This document shows positions 8,327 through 17,243 of a DNA stretch of 64,000 nucleotides, in pieces (within the stretch, counting starts at the first letter, position 1; each line of letters begins with the position of its first letter). A program made the position numbers and the translations under genes. The notes beneath the pieces are model-generated. The model was not told where the DNA came from and did no database searches. It was given only the letters and a program-made list of their open reading frames with translations. The DNA comes from Arthrobacter methylotrophus (GTDB lineage: Bacteria > Actinomycetota > Actinomycetes > Actinomycetales > Micrococcaceae): positions 2,604,001 through 2,668,000 of the forward strand of contig NZ_BAABED010000001.1 in NCBI RefSeq assembly GCF_039539965.1, given 5' to 3'.

Positions 8327-9805
8327 GTGAGCATTCTCCGCCCCGCGCTCGAGGCCAGCCGGCTCCAGGAGTCCGATCCTGCTTGGGCCATGTTGCGTGC
8401 GCGCAACGCTCCGGTCGCGATCTCGATCCTCGACAAGCATCTGGGCGGCGAGGCCCGCCGCGTAGCTGCCCCGGTCCTTTTCGAGAGGATCGAGGACGAC
8501 CTCGAAGAACTCCGCTCCCACGGCTTCGAGCTGCCCCAAACGGCCCAGCAGTACTGCGCCGAATGGCGCTCATCGGGAATCCTCATCCGTCGTGCAGCGG
8601 AAGACGCCCGCGAGGAGACGCTTGAGCTTTCCCAAGGGGCGCTCACCGCGATCCGGTTTGCGTCGCAATTATCCGCACCTCGTGCTTCCGTCACCGAATC
8701 GCGCCTCGCAACGGTCATTGAGCGACTTCGGGCGCTTGCGCGAGACACCGACCCAGACATCAGCTCGCGCCTCGCTGGCCTCCAGGCCGAGCGGGCTCGC
8801 CTGGATGCACAGATCGAGCGCGTGGCAGCTGGTGACGTGGACATTCCCGCGCCAGAGCACGCCGCCGAGCGGCTACGTGATGTTCTCGCACTTGTTGATG
8901 AGGTGCCCGCTGACTTCGCACGGGTCCGTTCCGACTTCGAGCGGCTCAACCGGGACCTCCGCGAGAAGCTCATCGACCAAGAGGGCAGCCGTGGCGCCGT
9001 CCTAGACGACATCTTTCTTGGGGTGGACCTCCTCGCTTCCTCGGACGCCGGCCGTAGCTTCACAGGTTTCTACTCCCTCCTGCTCGATCCCGAACGTGGC
9101 ATCGAGTTTGAGGAGAGCATCCAGGACGTGCTTGGCCGTGACTTCATGGACACGGTGACGGTCCAGCAAGCGAAAAGCCTGCGCCGTATTCTCCCGACCC
9201 TCCAAGACCGCAGCTCCGAGATCCACGGTGTCATGACGGCTTTTAGCCGCAGCCTGCGTCGCTTTGTCCAGTCGCAGGAGTTTCTTGAGGACCGCGTTAT
9301 CAACCACGAGCTCCGTTCGGCTTTGCGCCTTGCCCTTGACATATCGGAAAGCGTCAAACCGTATGCCAAGACGGCCCTCGCGCTCAACCTCTCAAGCGCA
9401 CCTTTGGACTCCGTTGCCGCGCTAAGCCTTCACAACCCCGGCGATTTTGAGGCGTCAGAGCACGTTGTGACGCACGATCCCGAACCCGTCGACATCGAGC
9501 AACTTCGCGAGCTGGCCCGCGCCTCCGATGTCGACATGGAGGAGTTGCGTGGGAGCGTCAACGCTGCCCTTGCCGCGCTCAGTGCCGCGACGATCGCAGA
9601 GGTCCTTGCGGTACGGCCCGCCACACAGGGAGTTGCGAGCGTGGTGGGCTTGCTCGTTCTGGCGGATGAACATGCCAGCCCACTCATAGGTCGCGAGGAC
9701 GTCGTTTGGGAGTCGTCCAGCGGTACCGCTCGACGTGGGACCGTCGGACGCTACCTTTTCACCGAGCCGATCGGCGCTCGACCGGTCAGAAGGACCGCCC
9801 CATGA
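8327..9805 (+). CDS. jetA: Wadjet anti-plasmid system protein JetA (DUF3375)
   Basis: The 492-residue protein is the DUF3375 subunit, the kleisin-like component (MukF/MksF-related) that bridges the SMC heads in Wadjet. The N-terminal region is winged-helix-like (DPAWAMLRARNAPVAISIL, then LPQTAQQYCAEWRSSGILIRR). The long central part (about residues 120-230) is helical and coiled-coil prone (RLDAQIERVAAGD, FERLNRDLREKLIDQE). The length is normal. The GTG start at 8327 is preceded by AGGATGAG. The stop overlaps the next start in an ATGA, so jetA and jetB are translationally coupled. The family is recognised from its motif pattern and from the four-gene order. Confidence 0.9.
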   Translation: MSILRPALEASRLQESDPAWAMLRARNAPVAISILDKHLGGEARRVAAPVLFERIEDDLEELRSHGFELPQTAQQYCAEWRSSGILIRRAAEDAREETLELSQGALTAIRFASQLSAPRASVTESRLATVIERLRALARDTDPDISSRLAGLQAERARLDAQIERVAAGDVDIPAPEHAAERLRDVLALVDEVPADFARVRSDFERLNRDLREKLIDQEGSRGAVLDDIFLGVDLLASSDAGRSFTGFYSLLLDPERGIEFEESIQDVLGRDFMDTVTVQQAKSLRRILPTLQDRSSEIHGVMTAFSRSLRRFVQSQEFLEDRVINHELRSALRLALDISESVKPYAKTALALNLSSAPLDSVAALSLHNPGDFEASEHVVTHDPEPVDIEQLRELARASDVDMEELRGSVNAALAALSAATIAEVLAVRPATQGVASVVGLLVLADEHASPLIGREDVVWESSSGTARRGTVGRYLFTEPIGARPVRRTAP

Positions 9806-10503
9806 CAGACACGACTCCGAACAGTGCGAGCCCCGCCCCGTTCCCGGGAACCCATGACCCGGCGGTTTCCGCCAGACTTTGGGACGGCGACGTGGGCCAG
9901 CTCCGCGATGGTTCACGCCGGGCTCTGGTCCAGTTGCTCAGGGGCCCCTATCTCTCCTCGAACCGGCACGCGAACCTCTGGTCTGCTCTCCTGGCGGACG
10001 AGGCCCCCATCCGCTCTCGCCTTGCGGATCTGTACCTTGATCTCGTTCTGGACCTCGAAGCGGAGGTAGCCTTCGTGCGGAACGTTGGTGCCGCCGTCGA
10101 CCGCCCTGACGTACCCAAGGTCCTGCGCACTGCCCCACTCACGTTCCTCGACACGGCGCTCCTCCTGCACCTCCGTCAACAGCTCCTGCACGACGCCGGC
10201 GGGTCCAAAACGATCGTGGGACGGGACGAAGTCGCCGACCAACTCAGGGTCTACCAGGGCCACGACAAGGCGGATCCTGCCGGATTCGCCAAGCGCATCG
10301 AAGCTTCGTGGAAGAAGATGGTCCGCTACGGCCTTCTAGCGCCGACTAGCACAGAGGGACGCTTCGAGGTTTCGCCGGTGCTGCGACTTGTCTTCGGGGC
10401 GGAGGAGATTCGCGCAGTCCAAGAGGAGTACCGGCGGCTCGTCGGCGCGGGCGACGAGGACTCCCAAGGCACGGCAGACGAAGTCGAGGAGGAGGATGCA
10501 TGA
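9802..10503 (+). CDS. jetB: Wadjet anti-plasmid system protein JetB (DUF4194)
   Basis: The 233-residue protein is the DUF4194 subunit, the KITE-type partner (MukE/MksE-related) of JetA and JetC. The upstream in-frame sequence lies inside jetA, and the ATG at 9802 overlaps the jetA stop (ATGA), which decides the start. Winged-helix segments are visible in the middle (PLTFLDTALLLHLRQQLL) and towards the C-terminus (KKMVRYGLLAP, FEVSPVLRLVFGAEEIRAV). Like JetA it lacks any catalytic motif and is structural. The C-terminus is acidic. Its stop overlaps the jetC start by four bases. Confidence 0.88.
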   Translation: MTDTTPNSASPAPFPGTHDPAVSARLWDGDVGQLRDGSRRALVQLLRGPYLSSNRHANLWSALLADEAPIRSRLADLYLDLVLDLEAEVAFVRNVGAAVDRPDVPKVLRTAPLTFLDTALLLHLRQQLLHDAGGSKTIVGRDEVADQLRVYQGHDKADPAGFAKRIEASWKKMVRYGLLAPTSTEGRFEVSPVLRLVFGAEEIRAVQEEYRRLVGAGDEDSQGTADEVEEEDA

Positions 10504-13500
10504 GTCAGGACCGGTCTGGGCAGTGGCGGCTCGAACGTCTTGAAGTGCTCAACTGGGGCACTTTCGGCGGCCACCACACCGTCGACATAGCGAGGCGCGG
10601 GTTCCTCCTCACTGGACATTCGGGGTCAGGGAAGTCCTCTCTAGTTGATGCCGTCGCCGCGGTCCTGACCCCGCGCGGAAAGCTGAGGTTTAACGCCGCC
10701 GCGCAGGACACGAGCACACGCGGAGACGATCGCTCTCTTGTGACGTACGTGCGCGGAGCTTGGCGGCGGAGCGCCGACGAGGAGACGGGCGAGGTCGCGA
10801 GCGACTACCTCCGAAAGGGAGCGACGTTGAGTGGGGTCTTGCTCAGCTACCGGAACGGGCGGGATACGGACGACGACCTCGAAATTGGCAGCAGGAAAGC
10901 GCCCCGGCGTGTGGTTCTCGTCAAGCTGTACCATCTCAAGCGGGGTGCCAGCGCGCCCGCCGACATCTCTGAGCTGAGCCTCATGCTCAACGAGGACGTC
11001 GCTCTGACAGACTTCGTCCCTTACCTCACCAAGGGGATCGACAAACGTAATATCAAGGCGGCGTGGCCCGAGGCCATGGTCACAGACCAGCACTCACGTT
11101 TCGCCGAACGCTTCTCGCGGGCGCTGGGGATCCGCGGGGACAATGCGCTTGTCCTCCTGCACAAGACCCAATCGGCCAAGTCCCTTGGCACACTGGATGA
11201 CTTGTTCCGCACGTTCATGCTCGATCGGCCGAAGACCTTTGACCTCGCCGAGACGGCCGTGGACCAGTTCGTGGAGCTCTCGGAGGCGCACCGCTCGGTG
11301 GTTGAGGCACGCGAGCAGGTCGCGGCCCTGGGCCGCCTGCGTGATCCAGCCGCCCGGTTCGAGGACGCTAGCACCCGCGCGGATGCGGCCGAACGGCTGT
11401 TCGGGGCACTCAACTCGTTCACAGACGCATGGAAGCTCGAGCTCGCCCGGAATGCGCACCGTGAATCGGAGACCGCCGTCGACCAGGCCGAACACGAGGT
11501 CAGGAAGGCGGCGACCACGACGGCGGAGCGGGCCGCCGAGCTCCAGTTCAGCCAGACCCAGATCGAGCAGCGCGGCGGTGCGGCCCTGGCCCAGCAACGC
11601 GAGGCGATCGGCAACGCCGAGGAACGCGAGCGGATGGTCCGTGCGTCGCGCGCCGCGCTCGAGCAGAAGCTCGCGGCCGCTTCGATAGACTGCCCGACGT
11701 CGTTCGCGGAGTTCGCAGAACTGCGCGGGGCAGCCGAGCGGGAACGCGCCGAATCGGATGCCGCCGAAGCTGCCGGCAAGGATGCTCGGTTAGCACTGTT
11801 CGATGACCTCGCCGCAGCCAAGCGGAAGGTCGCCGACATCGACGCCGAAGTTGCCTCCCTTCGACGGCGTCGATCGAACATTGAGGACCGGCTGGTGCGG
11901 GCACGCGAACTCGTCGCGGACGCTGCAGGCCTGCCGCCAGCCACATTCCCGTTTGCGGCGGAGCTTCTGCAGGTTCGGACCGAGCATGCGGGCTGGAGGG
12001 GCGCGATCGAGCGGGTGCTGAGGCCTCTGGCAACCGTCATGCTCGTTCCGGAGGCGCACATCGTGAAGGTGCGCGCCGCTGTCGACTCCCGGCACCTCGA
12101 CACGCGGCTCGTGTTCGAGTCGGTCCAATCCCGACCCGAGCCGGCCCGCAGCCCACGCTCGGAGCGCTCGCTCGTGCACCGCGTCGAGGTAAAGGAAGGG
12201 CCGACGGCGGATTGGCTGCGCTCGGTGCTGACTCGCCAGTATGACTATGAGTGCGTCGATTCGCCTGGCGAGCTCGCGACCCTCGATACGGCGGTGACGC
12301 GCGCGGGCCAGGTCAAGCGCTCCCGCACGCGTCACGAGAAGGACGACCGTGCCGCGGTTAATGACCGGTCCCGGTGGGTTCTCGGATTCGACAACCACGA
12401 AAAGATTGAACATCTCCTCAATCTTCGTAGCTCAGCCGTCGCGGCGGTTGCCGAGGCGGAGGCGGTTCTCAGCGGGGCCGAGGTCCGCCGTGACGCGCGA
12501 CGCCGGAGAGTCGATGCCTTGGAGGCCCTCGCCTCGGTCGACTGGGACCTTGTCGACGTCGATGCCGCCGCGCAGGTCACAGCTGAGCGTAGGGCCAGGC
12601 TGGACGATCACCTCGCCGCGAGCCACGACCTCCGCGTGGCCGAGGCCGCCGCCTCCGAAGCGCTGAAGCGACTCAACGCGGCCAAGGCCGCCGAGGCCAC
12701 CGCCAACGACGAGGCGTCCGGGTTGAGGGCCCGCCGTACGCAGATCGCAAAGGAGATCCGCAAGCTCGAGGACACCGCGGACCGCGAACATCCCGTCCCC
12801 GGTGAGTTGGCGGGCGATCTCGAGCGCCGTTTTCTCAAGCACCGGCGCAGCATCACCTTCGACACCGTCAGCGACGTAGCCCTCGCCGTCTCGCGCGCCC
12901 TCTCGACCGAAGAGAAGGAATCCCGCACGGCGGCCGAGTCCGCACGGCGTGAGTTCGAAAAGTTGGCCGGGGACGTGTGCCGCATGTGGTCCGCGCTGAC
13001 TGCGGATCTGCGACCGGATGTCGCCGACCGGGGCGGGTTCCTGGCGATCCTTGAACGGCTCCAGGTCGATCGGCTGCCTGATTTTGAAAATCGCTTCTTC
13101 GATCTCCTTGAGAAGCAGTCGCAGCAGAACGTCGCTCAGCTCGCTGCCGAGATCCGGGGTGCAATCCGCGAGGTACATGAGCGGATCGATCCCGTGAACC
13201 GCTCGCTACGCCGGTCAGAATTCGATGCCGGCAAGTACCTCAAGATCCGGGTCCGCGAGTCCCGCGGCGAGCTCGCGAAGCAGTTCCTGGCGGACTTGCA
13301 GACCATCAGCACCGGCTCGTGGGGCCTTGAGGACCGGACTGACGCCGAGCGGCGATTCAACGTCATGCGGGCGCTCATGTCCAAGCTCGCGTCGAGCGAG
13401 TCGGCCGACGCGAACTGGCGCGGGCACGTGCTCGACACACGCCTTCATGTCCGCTTCATCGCTGCCGAGGTTGATGCCCGGAACCGCGAGCTCGCGGTCC

Positions 13501-13904
13501 ACGACACGGGTGCAGGCCTGTCCGGTGGACAGCGGCAGAAGCTTGTGACGTTCTGCCTTGCGGCGGCGCTCCGCTACCAGCTTGCCGGCGACGATGAGGA
13601 CATCCCGTCGTACGGAACTGTGATCATGGATGAGGCCTTCGACAAGGCAGATTCGAATTTCACACGCATGGCCATGGACGTGTTCCATGAATTCGGCTTC
13701 CACATGGTTCTGGCGACGCCGCTCAAGTTACTGCAGACGCTTGAGGACTACATTGGCGGAATTGCGGCCGTGCGATGTATCGATTTCCGCGACTCACGCG
13801 TGGGCCTCGTAACGATCGAGCATCTCGCCGATGAAGGCACCGACGACGGTGAGAGGGCGCCTGCGGTGATGGTCGAAACAGAAACCGCGGGTCAGCTGTT
13901 CTAA
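10500..13904 (+). CDS. jetC: Wadjet SMC-like ATPase JetC
   Basis: The 1134-residue protein is a MukB/MksB-like SMC protein, the motor that extrudes loops on circular DNA in Wadjet. The P-loop is at residues 39-47 (GHSGSGKSS). The ABC signature starts at L1007 (LSGGQRQK). Walker B ends in D1044-E1045 (VIMDEAFDKAD), so the active site is complete. Between the head halves are two long heptad-like helical arms (about residues 270-470 and 640-790) flanking a hinge region near residue 500-620. The start ATG overlaps jetB, and the stop TAA shares one base with the jetD start. The size is as expected for JetC. Confidence 0.93.
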   Translation: MSQDRSGQWRLERLEVLNWGTFGGHHTVDIARRGFLLTGHSGSGKSSLVDAVAAVLTPRGKLRFNAAAQDTSTRGDDRSLVTYVRGAWRRSADEETGEVASDYLRKGATLSGVLLSYRNGRDTDDDLEIGSRKAPRRVVLVKLYHLKRGASAPADISELSLMLNEDVALTDFVPYLTKGIDKRNIKAAWPEAMVTDQHSRFAERFSRALGIRGDNALVLLHKTQSAKSLGTLDDLFRTFMLDRPKTFDLAETAVDQFVELSEAHRSVVEAREQVAALGRLRDPAARFEDASTRADAAERLFGALNSFTDAWKLELARNAHRESETAVDQAEHEVRKAATTTAERAAELQFSQTQIEQRGGAALAQQREAIGNAEERERMVRASRAALEQKLAAASIDCPTSFAEFAELRGAAERERAESDAAEAAGKDARLALFDDLAAAKRKVADIDAEVASLRRRRSNIEDRLVRARELVADAAGLPPATFPFAAELLQVRTEHAGWRGAIERVLRPLATVMLVPEAHIVKVRAAVDSRHLDTRLVFESVQSRPEPARSPRSERSLVHRVEVKEGPTADWLRSVLTRQYDYECVDSPGELATLDTAVTRAGQVKRSRTRHEKDDRAAVNDRSRWVLGFDNHEKIEHLLNLRSSAVAAVAEAEAVLSGAEVRRDARRRRVDALEALASVDWDLVDVDAAAQVTAERRARLDDHLAASHDLRVAEAAASEALKRLNAAKAAEATANDEASGLRARRTQIAKEIRKLEDTADREHPVPGELAGDLERRFLKHRRSITFDTVSDVALAVSRALSTEEKESRTAAESARREFEKLAGDVCRMWSALTADLRPDVADRGGFLAILERLQVDRLPDFENRFFDLLEKQSQQNVAQLAAEIRGAIREVHERIDPVNRSLRRSEFDAGKYLKIRVRESRGELAKQFLADLQTISTGSWGLEDRTDAERRFNVMRALMSKLASSESADANWRGHVLDTRLHVRFIAAEVDARNRELAVHDTGAGLSGGQRQKLVTFCLAAALRYQLAGDDEDIPSYGTVIMDEAFDKADSNFTRMAMDVFHEFGFHMVLATPLKLLQTLEDYIGGIAAVRCIDFRDSRVGLVTIEHLADEGTDDGERAPAVMVETETAGQLF

Positions 13905-15046
13905 TGCCGGTTCCAGTGACGGTCGCCGCCGCACGCGCCGCGGCTGCAAAGAAATACGAAAAATACGCGGCTGCCTGGGCCGTCGAACGTCCGTTCGCAC
14001 CGGCCCTTGCGCTGCCACTGCATCCACCAACCGAAAGAACGGCCCTGTCCGACCAGGTAACCGCCGTTGCCTGGGTGCGCTCGTGGGCGGGGCAGGAAGG
14101 CGTCGAGTGGGGTGAGAGAGCGTGGGCATCGCTCGGGCGGCAGAGGGTCCCCGTCAGACTCGTCCTCGCGAACCCCGACGAACTCGCTTCTTTCGCGGGC
14201 TGCCTTCCGAACTGGCGTCAGGCAAGGTCGAGGGCGGCGGCTCTCATGGCTCGTGCAAATGGCGGCGAGCCCGGCAGCATGCCCGAGCTGCGCGACGCCC
14301 TCATACGTTCGATGCGTGCGATCACTCTCCTCGACGAGGCGGACTTTGCCAGGCTCGTGGACGTCCTGGAATGGCTTTCTTCGCATCCCGACTCCGGCCT
14401 CTACATCCGACAGTTACCGATCCGGGGTGTGGACACAAAGTGGGTGGGCAGGCACGAGCCGCTCGTCGCCAAATTGTACTCTGCCGCGACGGGCAGGACG
14501 GGCCTCGGGCTGGCGCCCAAACCGGATCTCATCCGATTGCGGTTCCTCGACTCATCACTTGCCCCAGGTGGTCTCTCCGATGTGGCTGCCCCACTCTCAG
14601 AGGTGGCCTCTCTCGCGATCCGCCCACGGACCGTGTTCGTGTTCGAGAACCTCGAATCAGTCCTGGCGATGCCCCCATGGCCAGGCGCCGTCGTCCTGCA
14701 CGGCTCAGGCTACGCCGTGGACCGCGTCAGTAAGCTGCCGTGGGCCGCTTCCGCGCCACTTATATATTGGGGCGATCTGGATACCCATGGTCTCGCGATA
14801 CTCAACCGCCTCCGAGCCCAGGCGCTCGCGCCCAATACGGTTCTCATGGACCTCGCGACGCTCGACGCGTTCTCCGACCTCTGGGTACCTGAGCCGGTCC
14901 CCGCGACGGGCGCATTTGCGTATCTGGAGCCTGACGAAAAGGCGGTCGTCGAAGGTCTCCGTGAACGCGGCGGAATTCGACTCGAGCAGGAACGCATTCC
15001 CTGGGCCCACGCTCTCGCGGTCCTCCGAGTCGTCTCAGAAGCGTGA
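13904..15046 (+). CDS. jetD: Wadjet nuclease subunit JetD (DUF3322-DUF2220, Toprim)
   Basis: The 380-residue protein is the topoisomerase VI-like nuclease subunit of Wadjet that cleaves DNA once the motor stalls on a small circle. The N-terminal DUF3322 part (about residues 1-180) contains YIRQLPIRGVDTKWVGRHE. The C-terminal DUF2220/Toprim domain carries the expected acidic residues: E248 in VFENLES and D291/D293 in YWGDLDTHG. All catalytic positions I can check are present. The ATG at 13904 uses the last base of the jetC stop. After its stop there is no further plus-strand gene until the PIN gene at 16011. Confidence 0.92.
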   Translation: MPVPVTVAAARAAAAKKYEKYAAAWAVERPFAPALALPLHPPTERTALSDQVTAVAWVRSWAGQEGVEWGERAWASLGRQRVPVRLVLANPDELASFAGCLPNWRQARSRAAALMARANGGEPGSMPELRDALIRSMRAITLLDEADFARLVDVLEWLSSHPDSGLYIRQLPIRGVDTKWVGRHEPLVAKLYSAATGRTGLGLAPKPDLIRLRFLDSSLAPGGLSDVAAPLSEVASLAIRPRTVFVFENLESVLAMPPWPGAVVLHGSGYAVDRVSKLPWAASAPLIYWGDLDTHGLAILNRLRAQALAPNTVLMDLATLDAFSDLWVPEPVPATGAFAYLEPDEKAVVEGLRERGGIRLEQERIPWAHALAVLRVVSEA

Positions 15047-15213
15047 CGAGACCCGGAAGCGGATCCGTAAGCTGGCGTGTAGATTCCCCGCCGGACCTGG
15101 GATTTCTGGACTTGACTCCAAGTGCAGCGACCGAACTGAATATTTCCTGGGCGGACCGGCGGCCATGTATTCGCGCAGCCCTAGGATGGCGAAGTCCACG
15201 AGCCCGTAACCTG
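15047..15213 (-). pseudogene. Relic of the 3' end of a second AAA ATPase gene
   Basis: Bases 15141-15213 are close to identical with 4732-4806, which encode the last 20-odd residues of the AAA ATPase. The minus-strand reading gives GYGLVDFAILGLREYMAAG, against GYGLVEFAIPGLREYMTAG in the intact gene. The original stop codon is lost and the frame continues. The relic starts directly behind the stop of the HhH-like gene, as if that gene had replaced the rest of the paralogue. The adjacent 15047-15140 shows nothing recognisable. Confidence 0.7.
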
Positions 15214-15933
15214 TTAGCTCAACTCTTCCGCCCGGAAGATCTCTCGACCTGAAACGTGTCGCCAGATCACGTGGTCGAGTCTCCTCGGCTGGGTTGGATA
15301 TAGCTCGGCGACTTTTTTGATTAGCTCTGCCGTCTGCATGGACGTGAGTCTCTTCCCTTCAAGACCGGCGTGTTCTTCCACGAAACGGATCACCATGCGG
15401 TCAGGCTTCACGGACTGGAATCCGGCCAGGATGAGCAAGTAGTTGAACGTGACTCCCGAGGACTGGCTTGGTAAATGCAGCCAAGCTTCTTTCACTCGAC
15501 TCAAGCGCTCATCCGCGAAGTGCTCAGCATGCAGCTCGGCCCTGGTAGTGATTTCAAGCGCCTTGAGCGCCTCAGCGGCCTGACGAACCACTTCAGCCTT
15601 TAGCAAGGCCTTCGCACCGGTGTGTGCGGGCTTGTGGTTATTGACCAGAACTGCCCAACCTTTGCTATCGCCGACTTCCTCGAAGGTACGCAGCAGCTCA
15701 CCAGTACCGTCTTGATCAGCGTCTGCACCCTGGCTGCGCCGGTAAGCCCGGTACTCGTTGACGACATTTATGACGCTCTGGTAATGCGATCCAGTTGAGA
15801 ATATTGAATCGATAATGGCAAGAGCCAGACTGTGGGGATAGCCATCTGCCTTTATCCAATTAGCTTCATCACCAAAAATGGTGCGGCACACGTCAGTCAG
15901 TTTGGTCGCTTCTGGGGCGAGCTCGTTCGTCAT
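15214..15933 (-). CDS. HhH-like hypothetical protein, divergent partner of a PIN nuclease
   Basis: The 239-residue protein is counted from the ATG at 15933; the frame stays open to 15996, so a longer form is possible. The N-terminal half is helical (MTNELAPEATKLTDVCRTIFG, HSLALAIIDSIFS). The C-terminal half holds LPSQSSGVTFNYLLILAGFQ followed by VKPDRMVIRFV. That combination recalls helix-hairpin-helix domain proteins related to base-excision glycosylases, where a GxxxxYxLLLxG helix precedes KPDRM. No catalytic residue can be assigned with certainty. It is transcribed away from the PIN gene at 16011 with about 80 bases between the starts. Its function is unknown. Confidence 0.6.
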   Translation of the reverse strand: MTNELAPEATKLTDVCRTIFGDEANWIKADGYPHSLALAIIDSIFSTGSHYQSVINVVNEYRAYRRSQGADADQDGTGELLRTFEEVGDSKGWAVLVNNHKPAHTGAKALLKAEVVRQAAEALKALEITTRAELHAEHFADERLSRVKEAWLHLPSQSSGVTFNYLLILAGFQSVKPDRMVIRFVEEHAGLEGKRLTSMQTAELIKKVAELYPTQPRRLDHVIWRHVSGREIFRAEELS

Positions 15934-16010
15934 AGCCGGACCGTAACAAGGTTTCACGATAATAACGGTAGTAACCCGTTCATGTTTACCCTGCAAACCT
16001 AAACTGAACC

Positions 16011-16898
16011 ATGATCAAACTAGCGCTGGGCGCCTCACCTGACCGCCTCCGAGCCGTTCTTGGCGACGCTGCCCGCGAAATCGAAAACGTCCGGGGAAGC
16101 ACCCAAGCAGAGTATGCCATCGGCTTATACAACGCGTACCTTGAGTGGGCCAGCCACCAGGTTCGACTCATGGCTGGTCTCCTACCTGACGAAGAAATCG
16201 ACCGGTTGATCACGACCCGGCGATACTGGACGCTTCTTTCGCTTGAGCCGAGTGCCGTTACCGAGCGCACACTGAGGCTTCTCGTAGATGGCGAGATCAG
16301 TCAGAGAATTGAGTACCTCAAAGCTGTCCAGGAAGGGATAACGGCAGATCTGGAGCGTTGGGACAGCGGGGCCGCTGTTGCTGTAGTGCTCGATACCGGG
16401 GTCTGGTTGAGGCATCACGAAAATATAGCTGAAGTTGATTGGAATACTGTCTTGAACATTCGTCACGACGTTCCTCTCGTGATTACGGTCCCAACGAAGG
16501 TTATCGACGAGCTCGACGGCCACAAACGCAACAGACAGCAGGTAGCCAAGGGACAGCTATCAATCCGCAACCGAGCGGGTAAGGCTCTTAGGTTTCTCGA
16601 ACTTCAATTCCGAGCGCCCGGGCATCGACCCAAACTAAGTGCCGGCTCCATCGCAAGTACTGCTCCGTCATCCGCGCTTTACCTTGGTTTGATACCTCAA
16701 GAGTTAAGCCATTCTTCCCTGCCTGATGCCGACCTAGAGATCATCGACCGAGCCCTAACCACGAGTCCCTACGCCAAAAGCGTTCACGTCGTGACAACGG
16801 ACTACGGGATGGTGTTCAGGGCCAGACAATCCGGGCTCGATGTGACGAGGGTGGACGACTTCGAAGAGGCACTGGAGAAGCCTACTGACGGCGAGTAG
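16011..16898 (+). CDS. PIN-domain ribonuclease with helical N-terminal region
   Basis: The 295-residue protein has a helical N-terminal part (about residues 1-115) with several Trp/Tyr residues. A PIN domain follows. Its acidic residues are readable in order: D128 (VVLDTGVW), E167/D169 (VIDELDGHK), D241 (LPDADLEIIDRAL) and D264 (TTDYGM), the complete metal-binding set of active PIN nucleases. PIN proteins cleave single-stranded RNA. At 295 residues it is twice the size of VapC toxins, and no small VapB-like antitoxin precedes it. The divergent HhH-like protein is the only candidate partner. It is probably a nuclease effector; its target is unknown. Confidence 0.75.
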   Translation: MIKLALGASPDRLRAVLGDAAREIENVRGSTQAEYAIGLYNAYLEWASHQVRLMAGLLPDEEIDRLITTRRYWTLLSLEPSAVTERTLRLLVDGEISQRIEYLKAVQEGITADLERWDSGAAVAVVLDTGVWLRHHENIAEVDWNTVLNIRHDVPLVITVPTKVIDELDGHKRNRQQVAKGQLSIRNRAGKALRFLELQFRAPGHRPKLSAGSIASTAPSSALYLGLIPQELSHSSLPDADLEIIDRALTTSPYAKSVHVVTTDYGMVFRARQSGLDVTRVDDFEEALEKPTDGE

Positions 16899-17204
16899 CC
16901 AACCGCGGGTGGGGGGGCGTGTACGTCGACGCTCAAACGTAGGGCGCAATAGGTTTGACGCCTCATCGGGTACCTCATCGGGTAACAGAACCCCGCACGG
17001 GGCCGTCGAGGAAACTTTCGCTCAAAGGAGTCCGCACGATGGCCGGACTAGTGCAGTCGCTGATGGCCGGCAACGACTTTGGCCACCTTGTCGACAGTAA
17101 CGCTAAACGAAGAGGGCGTATGTCGAGTTCCATGTGAGACAAGCTGGGCGAAATGCAGCGCGCCATTACACCCAGACAATTGAAAATGTCAAGTTTTGTA
17201 CACA
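16899..17204. other. Right end of the island, small ORF candidate only
   Basis: Between the PIN gene and the tRNA-Leu terminator there is one candidate small gene (17039-17137, listed separately) and a hairpin-forming CCCCGCACGGGG at about 16991-17002. No integrase or excisionase fragment was found here, although an integrative element would normally carry one next to its attachment site. Confidence 0.4.
17039..17137 (+). CDS. Possible 32-residue small protein
   Basis: An ATG at 17039 follows AAAGGAG with eight bases between, an excellent ribosome binding site. The frame gives 32 residues: a short hydrophobic-polar start (MAGLVQSLMAGNDFGHLV) and then a basic, Ser-rich tail. It has no recognisable family and may be the N-terminal scrap of a truncated gene. 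The strong Shine-Dalgarno is the only positive evidence. Confidence 0.3.
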   Translation: MAGLVQSLMAGNDFGHLVDSNAKRRGRMSSSM

Positions 17205-17229
17205 GTCAGGGGCCAAATAGGCCCCTGAC
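17205..17229 (-). terminator. Terminator-like hairpin of tRNA-Leu
   Basis: GTCAGGGGCC and GGCCCCTGAC pair around a short loop just beyond the tRNA 3' end. On the minus strand a T-containing stretch follows loosely. The hairpin is part of the sequence duplicated at 4505-4529 and 7127-7151. Confidence 0.65.
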
Positions 17230-17243
17230 CTGCGACAACATTG

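Noticed and set aside
11021..12103. Long minus-strand ORF of 360 codons inside jetC
   Set aside because: It is a shadow frame of the high-GC jetC gene, with Ser/Arg/Ala-rich composition and no domain.
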